From Mycolicibacterium parafortuitum (GTDB taxonomy: Bacteria; Actinomycetota; Actinomycetes; Mycobacteriales; Mycobacteriaceae), in NCBI RefSeq assembly GCF_002086815.1, contig NZ_MVID01000001.1, forward strand, positions 186,001-250,000: 64,000 nt of DNA. The letters run 5' to 3'. The notes under the pieces were generated by a model that was given only the letters and a program-made list of their open reading frames with translations, was not told the DNA's origin and did not search any database. Shown here piece after piece: positions 54,444 through 63,694 of this stretch. Position numbers and translations under genes: made by a program. Positions within the stretch are counted from its first letter, which is position 1. Every line of letters starts with the position of its first letter.

Positions 54444-55802
54444 TCATGGCGCCGGGGCCGCCGGCGCCGGCGGCGGTGGTTCGGGCAGGCCGGGGTAGAG
54501 CGGTGTGCCGTCTGCGGCGTACCAGGGCGCGCCGTACGGCGGGCCACCCGGGTACGGGGGAGGGGGTCCGGGCGCGGGTCCGGGCATACAGCGTCCGACG
54601 TGCGGGGGTTCGGGGACCGCGCGGGTGACGGGGAAGTAGTCGGCAGCGCATATCTGCCCGATCCCGGGATTCGGGCGCCAGTCCAGCCCCGACCCCCACC
54701 CGGTGTCGGTGATCAGTTGGCGGACAGGGAAATTCTTGGCGACGTCGGGCAGCGACCCGCAGCCGGGCTTTCCGCCGGGTCCACCCTTGGCGGCGACCTT
54801 CGGCAGGTTCTTCGGGTACTCGTACAGGTCGTCGCCGAATGCGATGCCCGCATCCAGATAGACGGTGCGGCCGTTGCCGCCGAACCATTCGTTGCCGGCC
54901 TTGTCCAGGAAGACCTTCGCGCCGTTGATGGTGCAGGCGTATTCCGGGTTGTACTTGAGCAGCAGTGCCGTGGTCGGCTCGAGGACGTTGACGGCGTCGA
55001 CGAAGGTGTCGTGGTTTCCGGCCAGCAGGTCGGTGCCGCTGTCGGCGAACCCGGTGACGTTGAGCAGCAGTGTGTCGAGGTCGTCGGCCTGCGCGCTGAT
55101 CGTGGTGCTGGTGGTGCTCGCCGCGTCGAGGGCCGCGAGGATGTCGGCGGCCGCGGGGCTGTACGCATCGCTGAAGCCGCGCAACGAGCGCCAGTCCGCG
55201 GCGATGGTGTCCATGCGCGGGTTCACCTCGCGCAGCACATGATCGGCAGCGGTGATGGCCTCACCCATTCGGTCGCCCTTGCCGCGCACGCCTTCGGCGA
55301 CCGCCGAGAGCACCGCCTTGAGCTTGGGCACCTCGATCTGGTCGAGAATGCTGACCAGGCTGTCGAACACGGTGTTGACCTCGGTGCCGACGTTGCGTGA
55401 CGCCAGCACCGCACCCGCGGTCAGCCTGGCGGGGCTCGGCTCGTCGGGCACGACGAAGTCGACGTACTTGGCGCCGAACGCGGTGGTGGCCTTGATCTCC
55501 GGCTCCACGTTCTCCGGGATCATGCCGACCTGATCGGGATAGATCTCCAGCCTCAAGCTGACGTTCTGCCCGCCGCCGGTGATGCCGGCGACACGACCCA
55601 CCTCGACGCCGCGCATCTTCACCTTCGCGCCGGACTCCATCACCAGGCCGGTGCGTTCGGAGGTCACGGTGACCGGAAGGTAGTTCTGGAATGCCCCGGC
55701 GAACGACGCCGAGCACACCGCCACGAAGACGGCGATCGCGGCGAACAGCGCCGCCGCCCACCACATTGGGTGGATCCGGTCGATCCGCGGCCTCATACCC
55801 AT
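54444..55802 (-). CDS. Mce family protein, A position (MceA-like)
   Basis: This 452-residue protein has an N-terminal anchor helix (MWWAAALFAAIAVFVAVCSA), the MCE domain (PVTVTSERTGLVMESGAKVK, MRGVEVGRVAGITGGGQNVS), a stalk, and a globular section with YNPEYACTINGAKVFLDKAG and two further Cys (PGCGSLPDVA, GQICAADYF). The C-terminal 50 residues are Pro/Gly/Tyr-rich. ATG 55802 or the in-frame ATG 55796 may be the start; the stop is 22 bases before mceB. Mce A is the first tube subunit after the two YrbE permeases. Confidence 0.9.
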   Translation of the reverse strand: MGMRPRIDRIHPMWWAAALFAAIAVFVAVCSASFAGAFQNYLPVTVTSERTGLVMESGAKVKMRGVEVGRVAGITGGGQNVSLRLEIYPDQVGMIPENVEPEIKATTAFGAKYVDFVVPDEPSPARLTAGAVLASRNVGTEVNTVFDSLVSILDQIEVPKLKAVLSAVAEGVRGKGDRMGEAITAADHVLREVNPRMDTIAADWRSLRGFSDAYSPAAADILAALDAASTTSTTISAQADDLDTLLLNVTGFADSGTDLLAGNHDTFVDAVNVLEPTTALLLKYNPEYACTINGAKVFLDKAGNEWFGGNGRTVYLDAGIAFGDDLYEYPKNLPKVAAKGGPGGKPGCGSLPDVAKNFPVRQLITDTGWGSGLDWRPNPGIGQICAADYFPVTRAVPEPPHVGRCMPGPAPGPPPPYPGGPPYGAPWYAADGTPLYPGLPEPPPPAPAAPAP

Positions 55803-55805
55803 GCG

Positions 55806-56660
55806 CTAACCCGACAGGTTGAAATTGCCGGACTGGCCGTAGATCGCCAGCGAGACGAACAGCACGACGAAGACGGCGGAGATCATCGAGGTGCGGACGG
55901 CGCGGCCGACGGCCTCGCCGACACCGGCGGGCCCACCGGAGGCGTTGAAGCCGTAGTACGTGTGCACGAGCATGATGACGACGGCCATCAGCACCGCCTG
56001 AAAGAAGGACCAGATGATGTCGGCCGGGTTCAGGAACGTATGGAAGTAGTGGTCGTACACGCCGCTGGACTGCCCGTAGATCACCGTCGTGCCGAACCGG
56101 GCCGCCAGAAACGCGGTGATCATCGCGACGCAGTACAGCGGCATCACGACGACCACACCGGCGATCACCCGGTTGGACGCCAGGTAGGCCACCGATCGCA
56201 CGCCCATCACCTCGAGTGCGTCGATCTCCTCGTTGATCCGCATCGCCCCGAGCTGCGCGGTCGCGCCCGCACCGATGGTCGCGGCCAGCGCGATCCCCGC
56301 GATGACCGGGGCGATGAGCCGGACGTTGAAGAACGCCGATGCGAAGCCGGTCAGCGCTTCGACACCGACGTTGGCGAACTGGTTGTATCCCTGCACCGCG
56401 ACCAGTGCCCCGGTCGACAGCGTCAGGAATCCGACGATCACCACCGTCCCGCCGACGATCGCCAACGCGCCTGTGCCCAGGCTCATCTGAGCGATCAGCC
56501 GCACGGTCTCGCCCTTGTAGTGGACCAGTGCATCGCGGATACCGGTGATGGTGGTGAAGTAGAACTGGGACTGGGTGCCGATCCGGTTCAGGCCTTCGAT
56601 GCGCTTGCCGTAGGCGCGGCGCCACCGCGGGTGCAGCCCGGCCGGGATGCCCGCGCTCAC
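55806..56660 (-). CDS. YrbE-type permease of the Mce importer (B)
   Basis: This 284-residue MlaE/YrbE-family integral membrane permease moves lipid across the inner membrane with the MlaF-like ATPase (not in this window). It has about six helices, with family signatures VGVEALTGFASAFFNVRLIA, APVIAGIALAATIGAGATAQ, RINEEIDALEVMGVRSVAYL and PAGVGEAVGRAVRTSMISAV. The start is GTG 56660, overlapping the stop of YrbEA by 4 bases. The ATPase gene is probably encoded elsewhere, as is usual for mce loci. Its stop precedes the mceA ATG by 3 bases. Confidence 0.93.
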   Translation of the reverse strand: MSAGIPAGLHPRWRRAYGKRIEGLNRIGTQSQFYFTTITGIRDALVHYKGETVRLIAQMSLGTGALAIVGGTVVIVGFLTLSTGALVAVQGYNQFANVGVEALTGFASAFFNVRLIAPVIAGIALAATIGAGATAQLGAMRINEEIDALEVMGVRSVAYLASNRVIAGVVVVMPLYCVAMITAFLAARFGTTVIYGQSSGVYDHYFHTFLNPADIIWSFFQAVLMAVVIMLVHTYYGFNASGGPAGVGEAVGRAVRTSMISAVFVVLFVSLAIYGQSGNFNLSG

Positions 56661-57472
56661 AGGGTCGCCTTCACGCCCACCGCCGTGGCGATGATGTTGA
56701 TCGCGAACAGGGCCATGAAGGTGTACACGACGGTTTCGTTCACGGCGTTGCCGACCCCGGCCGGCCCGCCGCGTACGGAAACGCCCTTGTAGCAGGCGAT
56801 CAGCCCCGCGGCGAGCCCGAACAGGCTCGACTTGACCAACGAGATCACCACATCGGGGGCCTTGGTGATGACGGTGAGGCCACCGACGAATGACCCGGGC
56901 GTGACGTGCTGGATGAAGACCGCGAAGATGAAACTCCCGATCAGGCCGACCAGGATCACGACCGACGACAGCAGCGTGGCCACCACCGTCGCGGCCAACA
57001 CCCGGGGAACCACCAGGGCCTGAATCGGGTTGACGCCCATGACTTTCAGCGCGTCGAGCTCTTCACGGATGGTCCGTGCGCCGAGGTCGGCGCACATCGC
57101 GGTGGCGCCGGCGCCCGAGACCACCAGAACCGTGACCACCGGACCGATCTGGGTGACCGTTCCGTAGGCCGCCCCGGTGCCGGAGTAGTCGGCGGCGCCG
57201 AATTCGACCAGCAGGATGTTGAAGGTGAAGACCATCAGCACCGTGAACGGGATGGCGAGCATCAACGTCGGCATCATCGACACACGTGCGACGAACCAGG
57301 CCTGCAGCAGGAATTCGCGCCACGCGAACGGCCGGCGGGGTATCAGCATCAGCACATCGAGCGCCATCGCGAAGAATCCGCCGAACGCGCGCAACGGCTT
57401 CGCGGCGGGGGTGGCCGAAAACCGGTTCAGTCCGTCGTCGAACCTGCTGCGGGGTGCCGCGCTGTCGGGCAT
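56657..57472 (-). CDS. YrbE-type permease of the Mce importer (A)
   Basis: This is a 271-residue permease if ATG 57472 is used; GTG 57478 has the better-spaced GAGGAG site and is equally likely. Family signatures are GAGATAMCADLGARTIREEL, DALKVMGVNPIQALVVPRVL and GGPAGVGNAVNETVVYTFMA. About five to six helices are visible. It is the first gene of the yrbEA-yrbEB-mceABCDEF operon. The promoter with site C is about 220 bases upstream, so the transcript has a long leader. The open frame up to TTG 57694 begins at the -10 box and cannot be translated from that promoter. Confidence 0.9.
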   Translation of the reverse strand: MPDSAAPRSRFDDGLNRFSATPAAKPLRAFGGFFAMALDVLMLIPRRPFAWREFLLQAWFVARVSMMPTLMLAIPFTVLMVFTFNILLVEFGAADYSGTGAAYGTVTQIGPVVTVLVVSGAGATAMCADLGARTIREELDALKVMGVNPIQALVVPRVLAATVVATLLSSVVILVGLIGSFIFAVFIQHVTPGSFVGGLTVITKAPDVVISLVKSSLFGLAAGLIACYKGVSVRGGPAGVGNAVNETVVYTFMALFAINIIATAVGVKATL

Positions 57473-57694
57473 CACCACATCCGTCTCCTCGGGCGGTGTC
57501 TGCCCGGACCGCGCGGGTGGGCACCGGGCCGCGGCGACGCGTCGCATCGTCCCACTCCGAGCATGGGGCGCGCCTCCATCTATCGAGCATGCGGTCGTAC
57601 CCTCGGCCGTCGGTGGGCCGCGGGGAGCAGCGGAGCTGTCGTGTCCCGGGTGCGGATACCGAGCTACTGTGATCCAGGCCACCGGGGTGCGCAA

Positions 57695-57724
57695 ACCTTA
57701 CCCCTATAGATATAGATGGGTCAA
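57695..57724 (-). promoter_or_regulatory. Mce operon promoter with shared palindrome, site C
   Basis: On the minus strand TTGACC (57724-57719) and TAAGGT (57700-57695) lie 18 bases apart. The palindrome ACCTTACCCCTATAGAT (57695-57711) covers the -10 and much of the spacer. The arrangement equals that of site B upstream of the SDR-P450 operon. Confidence 0.7.
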
Positions 57725-58089
57725 TCACTGCGACGTTCACACCCGTGTGGCGGCGTCCGAGCGGCGGGACCGTGGTGATCGCGCGCATCGATGTCCGTCG
57801 CTGTGGCAGCAGATCCGGCCTGGGTACGGTCGGGGTGCCGCGAGGGGTGGGCCGGCAGTTCTCGATGGTCGCCCGAGTGCGCTCAGATGGGCGATCCCGG
57901 GCAGATCTGCTGGACTGCAGCGATCATCGTGATGATCACGGCGCGTCGCCGCCTACGCCTCCGGCGGCGGCGCGGCCTCGGTCGTGCCGGCGGGCGGGAG
58001 TCGCCGCGTCTTCCGTCCTGTGGTTGCTGTGCGCCTCACGGACGGGGTTGGCATCGTACGGCCGGCGGAGTAGTTTCCTGGCGAGATAA

Positions 58090-58106
58090 ACCGTGTGGTT
58101 ATAGGT
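58090..58106. promoter_or_regulatory. Shared palindrome, site D (before secreted four-Cys gene)
   Basis: ACCGTGTGGTTATAGGT lies within the wider perfect pair AAACC...GGTTT (58088-58108), 47 bases before the GTG at 58154. The outer arms match the other five sites; the centre is different. Confidence 0.5.
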
Positions 58107-58153
58107 TTGTTGTCGGTTTGGCGGCGATGCCGCAGACGGTCAGGAGGGGTCAC

Positions 58154-58426
58154 GTGACGTCATCGCAGCGACGACGCCGGATTTCCCGTGCGTTGGCCGC
58201 GCTGGGGGCGATCCTGTGCGGCGCGGTGAGCCCGGTTCCCGTCGCGCTCGCCCAACCGGGGGACGACCCGTGCCAACTGGGTGTCACGTTCCTGTGCCAC
58301 TTCATGCCGATCGCCCCGGACTGGGAAGGCGACATCGACCTGACGCAGAACGCGCCCACCGACGCCGCCGCGGTGCGGCCCGACGAGCGCAAGCCTGCCG
58401 ACTATTGCTTCAACGGGTGTATATGA
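58154..58426 (+). CDS. Small secreted protein with four cysteines
   Basis: GTG 58154, with GGAGGGG five bases upstream, gives 90 residues: a signal peptide (RRRRISRALAALGAILCGAV and SPVPVALA), then DDPCQLGVTFLCHFMPIAPD, an acidic Thr/Asn/Ala linker and PADYCFNGCI. Four cysteines in the mature part could make two disulfides. Relatives with this DPC-x5-FLC...C-x2-GC pattern occur in mycobacteria, but I know of no function. It shares motif D with the mce and catabolic genes and may be a lipid-related secreted factor of the same regulon. Confidence 0.7.
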   Translation: MTSSQRRRRISRALAALGAILCGAVSPVPVALAQPGDDPCQLGVTFLCHFMPIAPDWEGDIDLTQNAPTDAAAVRPDERKPADYCFNGCI

Positions 58427-58443
58427 CGCTCGGCGACGAAAAC

Positions 58444-58473
58444 GGGGCCCCTCCCAGCAATGGGAGGAGCCCC
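58444..58473 (-). terminator. Rho-independent-type terminator (minus-strand reading)
   Basis: A 13-base stem (GGGGCCCCTCCCA with TGGGAGGAGCCCC, one mismatch) closes a GCAA tetraloop. Reading the minus strand, the stem is followed by CGTTTTCG, giving the U-tract. It lies between the GjpA-like stop and the secreted-protein stop, so it mainly terminates the GjpA-like gene but may act both ways. Confidence 0.8.
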
Positions 58474-58487
58474 GCCGGCGACGCCGA

Positions 58488-59828
58488 CTAGTCGTCGGCG
58501 CCCGCCTTCGACTCGTGGTGCGAGCCGGATTCGTCGCGGCGTGCGGTTCTCGGCTTGTGCGGCGCCCGGGACTCGCCGCCGGAGTCGGCCTTGCCGGAAT
58601 CCGACTTCCCCGAACCGTCCGTCCCGGCACCGTCGTGTCCGGCGCCGTTGTTCGAGGCACTGTCGTGTGTAGCACCGTTGTTCGCGGCACCGTCGTTCCC
58701 GATGCTGTCTGCGTCGGTACCGTTCCCGGCGGCGTCGGACTCGGCTTCGGTCGAGTCCTCGACTGCCGCCGGGGAATCCTCGGTCGCCCCCGTGGCCGAC
58801 TCCGAGGCAGCCGGCTTCGAGGGGGCCGGCTCCGACTCCGAGGCGGTCGGCGCTTCGGCCGTGGCCAAGGTGACGGTCGCCGATGCCGGCGCGGGGAGGC
58901 TGGCGACGGCTGCCGTCGACACGACGGCGGTGGTCGGCGCGGCCGGGGTGATCGCATCGGTGATCTTCGTGATGAGCTGCTGGAACGCGGCCAGCGGTCC
59001 GCCGGTGTTGACGAAGAAGCTGCCGTCGGGCAGGAACACCACGCCGGCCGAGCTCAACAGCCCACCGGCCTTGACGGGCAGTCCCGGGGATACCAGGGCG
59101 CCGAGATCGGGCCCGTACCCGCCGTTGAGGAAGCCGTCGATGATCGTCGCGGGTGCGGTCAGCAGCGCATCGACCACCGCCGACGGCGAGGTGCCGAACG
59201 CGTCGACGACGTTCTGGACCGCCGCGAAGATCGCGGCGGGTGTGCTGATCAGCGGTGCGATGAAGCCGCTGAGCAGCAATGTCGTCCCGAGGGTATCGGT
59301 GGCGAACGAGTTGACGATGTTCACGATGTTCTTCAGCGGTTTGGTGAGCACCTCCTGGAGCGCGGGCACCAGATCGGTGATCGGCAGGGCCACCGCCAGC
59401 GGAATCTGGACCAGATTGTCGAACGCCTCCGACAACTGTCCGGCCGCCAGCGCGGTGACCGCGGCCTGCAGCAGCTGGGGCACCTCCGTCTTCAACGCGT
59501 CGGCGATTCCGGATGCGGTGCCGCCGAGCCCGGCGGCCAGCGCGGTCGCACTCGCGATCTGGTTGTCGATGAACTGCTTGGGCAGTTGGCCGGGTTCGGC
59601 GTTGGCGATCAGGGCGTCGAGCCCGGCGCCGGCGTCGGCGAAGACCTTCTGGTAGACGGCCAGCACGTCACTGGACGCGAGCAGGTCGACCCCCGCCGAG
59701 TACAGGGCCGGCGGGTTGAGGGTGGCAAGCGAGAGGTCTTGTGCGGGCGTGACCGGCGAGATGGCGATCGCGCTCGCCCCGAGAAGTGCGACACCCGCGG
59801 CGACGGGGCGGCGGACGGCAGTGGACAT
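58488..59828 (-). CDS. GjpA-like outer-membrane/surface protein with disordered acidic tail
   Basis: This 446-residue protein starts with a short signal-like N-terminus (VRRPVAAGVALLGASAIAIS). About 300 residues of amphipathic, Ala/Leu/Val-rich segments follow (e.g. LLSGFIAPLISTPAAIFAAV), as in actinobacterial GjpA-like porins and related surface proteins of mycobacteria; the match is from memory and is moderate. The final about 120 residues are Ser/Ala/Glu/Gly-rich with short repeats such as NNGATHD, ASNNGAGHD and GKADSGG, ending in an Arg/His-rich stretch. The tail is probably cell-surface exposed. It diverges from the LuxR gene. Confidence 0.6.
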   Translation of the reverse strand: MSTAVRRPVAAGVALLGASAIAISPVTPAQDLSLATLNPPALYSAGVDLLASSDVLAVYQKVFADAGAGLDALIANAEPGQLPKQFIDNQIASATALAAGLGGTASGIADALKTEVPQLLQAAVTALAAGQLSEAFDNLVQIPLAVALPITDLVPALQEVLTKPLKNIVNIVNSFATDTLGTTLLLSGFIAPLISTPAAIFAAVQNVVDAFGTSPSAVVDALLTAPATIIDGFLNGGYGPDLGALVSPGLPVKAGGLLSSAGVVFLPDGSFFVNTGGPLAAFQQLITKITDAITPAAPTTAVVSTAAVASLPAPASATVTLATAEAPTASESEPAPSKPAASESATGATEDSPAAVEDSTEAESDAAGNGTDADSIGNDGAANNGATHDSASNNGAGHDGAGTDGSGKSDSGKADSGGESRAPHKPRTARRDESGSHHESKAGADD

Positions 59829-59866
59829 GGGAACTCCTGGCTGGTGTGAGCAGTGACGCGCGGAAC

Positions 59867-59880
59867 TTACTGAGGAGTAA
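59867..59880. promoter_or_regulatory. Small perfect inverted repeat near GjpA-like start
   Basis: TTACT-GAGG-AGTAA lies 38 bases upstream of the GjpA-like ATG on the minus strand. It is AT-rich against the surroundings. It may be an operator or a start-site hairpin; a cognate regulator cannot be named. Confidence 0.35.
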
Positions 59881-60024
59881 TGTCGCGCCGGGATGACTCA
59901 ACCACCGCACGCTCCCGCTGCCCATCGCATGAACAGGTGAAATTTCCCCGTGCGTCAGGACGCCGACGAGCGGCGCGGCCCACCGGTTGTGCGGCGGCCA
60001 TCACGCGTTCGGGCGACACGCGGC

Positions 60025-60040
60025 TGTGGCGCGGGTCACA
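60025..60040. promoter_or_regulatory. CRP-type site upstream of the LuxR regulator
   Basis: TGTGGCGCGGGTCACA matches TGTGA-N6-TCACA with a single change (G for A at position 5). It is 93 bases before the ATG of the ATP-binding LuxR regulator and about 3.5 kb from a Crp paralogue. Predicted from pattern only. Confidence 0.5.
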
Positions 60041-60132
60041 CTGACGAATACTTTCACCGCGCATCGGCGTTCTCTCCAGCGCCGACCCGCCCCGTTCTGG
60101 GCGCCGGTGATCGTGAGACGACAGGACTGGAC

Positions 60133-62940
60133 ATGACGCGGATCGTGCTCAGGGGGCGTGCGGAGGCGATGTCGCGCGCGTTGCGTGCGCTGCGGGACGC
60201 CGGGCGTACCGGGCAGGGGTCCGTGGTCGTCGTCAGCGGCGAGCCGGGTATCGGCAAAACGGCGCTGCTGCGCGAGATCATCGAACAGGCCACCAGGACG
60301 GGCTTCCGGGTGGGCAGCGGTAAGGCCGAGGATGGTGACCAGATCGCGCCGGGGGCGCCGCTACTCGTCGCGTTGCGGTCCGGTCCCGATCCGCTGCTGA
60401 CCGGTGACGCGTTCGGCAGCCTCGCCCCGCTGTACGACAAACCGCTGTGGCTGGTCGACCGCATCGGCGCTCTGCTCGAGGAACTGGCCGCGGGCGGCCC
60501 GGTGCTGGTCACCGTCGACGATGTGCAGTGGGCGGATCGGTTGACCCGCTTCGCGTTGCGGGTGCTGCCCGCGCGGTTGTCCGGTTCGCCGGTGGTGTGG
60601 CTGGTCGCCAGTCGGCGGGCACCGGGAGAAGCGCTCGCCGAGATCCTCTCCGGCACCGACGATGTCACGGCGGTGACGCGTATCCCGCTCGGTCCGCTGA
60701 CAGCCGCCGACATCGCCGCCATCGCCGCGGATCGGACCTCCGCCGAGCTCTCCCCGACGCTGCGGGAGCTTCTCGACGACACCGGTGGCAACCCGTTCTG
60801 GGCGGTGCAGATCGTCGACGGCCTCGCCGGCCGGCCGGACGCCCCGGCGAGCACCAGGAACTTCTACGCCGAACTGGGCCTGGGCATCCGGCGCAGGCTG
60901 GGTGCACTGTCGGTAGGCGGCGCGGAGCTCGTCCGACTGGTCGCGGTGTGGGGCAGGCCGCTGGGCATGTCCGACGCCGCAGCGATTCTCGCCGACACCT
61001 CGGAGAGCGAATTATCCTCTCTTGCAAGGGAAGACGTCGATCACGGGCTGCTCGCCGGCGACGACGGCGAGGTGCGCTTCCCGCACGATGTGCTGCGGGA
61101 GGCCGTCTACGCCGACATCGCCCCGGAGCGCCGCCGACTGCTGCACCGCGCGTGTGCGCGCCGTATCGTCGCCGCCGGAGGCGCCGCGCAGACGGCGGCC
61201 GGACATTACCGGTGCGGTGCGGGAATCGACGACGACGAGGCCATCTGCGCCCTCGTGCAGGCGGTGCGCGACGGTGCATCCCTGCCACTGCAGGCCGTCG
61301 ACACCGCCCACGCCGCGTTCGCGTTGACGACGCCGGGCCACCGGCTGTGGTTCCTGACCGGAGAGGTCACCGTCGAAGCCCTGCTCGACGCGCAGCGTGA
61401 GGCCGAGGCGCTCGTTCTCGCCGACAGGCTGCGTGCCGCCGCGACCGACCCGGAGACCGTCGCCAGGCTCGAACTGCTGGCGTGCCGCGCGCTGTGGGTC
61501 ACCGAGGACATCGTCGAAATGGACAGGCGCGCCTCGGTCGCGATGACACTCGACGGTGTTTCCGCGGTCATGCATGCCCGGCTCCGCTCGGCGCAGGCGC
61601 TCGCGGCGTCGCGGACGCTGCCCGCGAGCGGCACCCACGAGCTGGCCCGGCACGCACTTGCCGAGGCGGAACGACTCGGCGACCTGCCGGCTCAGCGGCT
61701 GGCAGTGCTCGCATCGATCGAAGGGGCCCGCAACGAGGGGCGCCACACGGTCGCGTTGGAGCTCTTCGCCGATCTGCGGCGGCTCTCCGACGACGGTCAT
61801 CTCGCCGAGGAGATCCGCACGCTGCAGCATCTCGACCGTTTCGACGAGGCCGACGCCATGCTGACCAAGATCCGCGAGGCGGTCCACGACGTCGACCGCC
61901 AACTCCCGTCGATGCTGTACGCGCAGATGTGGCAGGACCTCGCCCTCGGCCAGTTCGACGCGGTGGAGGCCGGCGCGCGGACGCTGATACGCCTGACCGA
62001 GGAGACCGGCAACCATGCCTACCGGCTGAACGCGCGGATGGTGCTGGCGGTCGTGGCCGCCTACCGGGACGAGATCGTCACCGCCGTCACATTGTTGCGT
62101 CCCGGGGCCCGAGACGAGTCACCGCACGAACGTCGGTCCGCCCGTCTACGCCTGGTGCGCGGATGGCTCAGCGCGGCGACCGGTGACTACGACACCAGCC
62201 TGGCTCTGCTCGCCCCGCTACTGGACACGGCGGGGGAGTACCGCGATGCGTGGCCGTGGTCGCCGCCCTGGATGCGGATACTGGCCAGCATCGGTCTGCT
62301 CGCCGGCGACAGGACGTTCGCGGCACGTGCGGGCCATCTTGCCGACCTTGCCGCACAACGTAATCCGGGTGTGGCCAGCTTGCAGGGCGCCGCACTGCAC
62401 ATCCGGGCGTTGCTGGACGGCGACGGCGCGGTGATGACCGAAGCCGTGGCGGTGCTGCGAGAGTCGCCGCGTCCCATGCTGGTCGCCGATGCGCTGCGAG
62501 ATCTGGGATCGCTGAACCTCGACCAGGGTTCGGCCGGCGCCGGGGTCGTCGCGCTGACCGAGGCGGCCGAGATCTATCACCGGATCGGCGCGGTGGCGGG
62601 CACCCGCGCGGTATCGGCGGTGCTACGCCGCCACGGGGTGCACGGAGTGCGGATCGACGCCCCGTCCCACCGCCCGGACAGCGGGTGGGAGTCCCTGACG
62701 CCGACCGAACTGCGGGTGGTCGGACTGATCAGTTCCGGGCATACGAATCGTTCTGCCGCAACCGAGTTGAGCGTATCTCCGAACACCGTGAACACGCACC
62801 TGCGATCGGTGTTCCGGAAGCTGGGCGTGCGGTCCCGCGTGCAGTTGACCAACGCGTTCCGGGAGCACTCCGGCTCGCAGCACTCGGGGTCGGGCGCTAC
62901 CTTTGCGCGCGGCGTGCCAAGCGGGCGGGATCGTGGATGA
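60133..62940 (+). CDS. ATP-binding LuxR-family (LAL-type) transcriptional regulator
   Basis: This 935-residue regulator has an N-terminal AAA/STAND-like ATPase (Walker [12 protein letters not shown] near residue 36, Walker [13 protein letters not shown] near residue 130), a long helical TPR-like middle, and a C-terminal LuxR HTH ([20 protein letters not shown], then [19 protein letters not shown]). Large LAL regulators activate catabolic or secondary-metabolite genes in response to a ligand; the ligand is unknown. ATG 60133 has AGGA upstream. The 3' end overlaps the convergent Crp gene by 44 bases. Confidence 0.85.
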   Translation: MTRIVLRGRAEAMSRALRALRDAGRTGQGSVVVVSGEPGIGKTALLREIIEQATRTGFRVGSGKAEDGDQIAPGAPLLVALRSGPDPLLTGDAFGSLAPLYDKPLWLVDRIGALLEELAAGGPVLVTVDDVQWADRLTRFALRVLPARLSGSPVVWLVASRRAPGEALAEILSGTDDVTAVTRIPLGPLTAADIAAIAADRTSAELSPTLRELLDDTGGNPFWAVQIVDGLAGRPDAPASTRNFYAELGLGIRRRLGALSVGGAELVRLVAVWGRPLGMSDAAAILADTSESELSSLAREDVDHGLLAGDDGEVRFPHDVLREAVYADIAPERRRLLHRACARRIVAAGGAAQTAAGHYRCGAGIDDDEAICALVQAVRDGASLPLQAVDTAHAAFALTTPGHRLWFLTGEVTVEALLDAQREAEALVLADRLRAAATDPETVARLELLACRALWVTEDIVEMDRRASVAMTLDGVSAVMHARLRSAQALAASRTLPASGTHELARHALAEAERLGDLPAQRLAVLASIEGARNEGRHTVALELFADLRRLSDDGHLAEEIRTLQHLDRFDEADAMLTKIREAVHDVDRQLPSMLYAQMWQDLALGQFDAVEAGARTLIRLTEETGNHAYRLNARMVLAVVAAYRDEIVTAVTLLRPGARDESPHERRSARLRLVRGWLSAATGDYDTSLALLAPLLDTAGEYRDAWPWSPPWMRILASIGLLAGDRTFAARAGHLADLAAQRNPGVASLQGAALHIRALLDGDGAVMTEAVAVLRESPRPMLVADALRDLGSLNLDQGSAGAGVVALTEAAEIYHRIGAVAGTRAVSAVLRRHGVHGVRIDAPSHRPDSGWESLTPTELRVVGLISSGHTNRSAATELSVSPNTVNTHLRSVFRKLGVRSRVQLTNAFREHSGSQHSGSGATFARGVPSGRDRG

Positions 62941-63574
62941 TCGTCGTCTTGCCGCGCTGCTCGATCCACCCGCGTTGTGCGAAGTCGGCCAGTGCCTTGT
63001 TGATCGTCTCCCGCGACGACCCGGCGAGTTGAGCGATCTCCTCCTGGGTCAGTCCGTGGTCGACACGCAGTGACCCGTCCTGCTGGGTGCCGAATCGGCG
63101 CGCCAGATCCAGCAGCTGCTTGGCCACCCGCCCCGGGACGTCGGTGAAGATCAGGTCCGACAGCGTGTCATTGGTGCGGCGCAGTCGGCGTGCCAGCACG
63201 CGCAGCAACTGCTCGGCAATCTCGGGCCGCTCGGCGATCCAGAACCGCAACGCGTCACGGTCCATCATCACCGCGTTCAGTGCCGTCAGCGTGGTGACCG
63301 ACGAGGTCCGGGGGCCCGGATCGAAGATCGCGAGTTCGCCGAACATGTCGGCCGGGCCCATCAGTGTCAACAGGCTCTCCCGGCCGTCGGGCGCCGTGCA
63401 GCCGATCTTCGCACGGCCCGCGGTGATGATATAGAGAGCGTCGCCTAGATCGCCCTCGCTGAACACGCGGTGTCCGCGAGGGAACGACACCTGTTGAAGC
63501 TGGCTGCACAGCGCTGCCACGGCGCCTGGATCCACGCCCTGGAAGATCGCGGCGCGCGCCAATACCTCGTCCAC
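62897..63574 (-). CDS. Crp/Fnr-family cAMP-type regulator (Crp paralogue)
   Basis: The protein is 225 residues from GTG 63574, which has AAAGGA five bases upstream and gives the [16 protein letters not shown] start that matches mycobacterial CRP; the alternative start 63625 adds 17 residues. The cyclic nucleotide pocket is [18 protein letters not shown] with the phosphate-binding Arg, and the HTH is [20 protein letters not shown]. Compared with the main mycobacterial CRP as I remember it, the beta-barrel is changed in places ([13 protein letters not shown]), suggesting a second, Crp2-type paralogue. Target TGTGA-N6-TCACA-like sites are expected. Confidence 0.85.
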   Translation of the reverse strand: MDEVLARAAIFQGVDPGAVAALCSQLQQVSFPRGHRVFSEGDLGDALYIITAGRAKIGCTAPDGRESLLTLMGPADMFGELAIFDPGPRTSSVTTLTALNAVMMDRDALRFWIAERPEIAEQLLRVLARRLRRTNDTLSDLIFTDVPGRVAKQLLDLARRFGTQQDGSLRVDHGLTQEEIAQLAGSSRETINKALADFAQRGWIEQRGKTTIIHDPARLARRAQR

Positions 63575-63694
63575 ATAGTCCTTTCTGGGCGCCCTTTCAG
63601 GCTCCGCGTAGCCGGTCTCAGCCATCCCGGCCGGCCAGGCTGTACGCGATGTTCAGCATGCGTAAATTATCAGTTGCCGTCCTGCCGTGTGCGC

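Larger units (their letters stand above)
57473..58153. other. 681-base divergent regulatory region between yrbEA and the secreted four-Cys gene
   Basis: I see no convincing gene here: open frames on both strands have low-complexity Arg/Pro/Gly composition. It holds the site C promoter (57695-57724) driving the mce operon on the minus strand, site D (58090-58106) and a strong AGGAGG site for the gene at 58154. The roughly 216-base leader between site C and yrbEA could contain a regulatory RNA element, but no fold stood out. Confidence 0.6.

Noticed and set aside
57791..58153. Upstream extension of the secreted four-Cys protein
   Set aside because: Low-complexity Arg/Gly text, site D inside it, and a strong ribosome site just before GTG 58154 with a good signal peptide after it.
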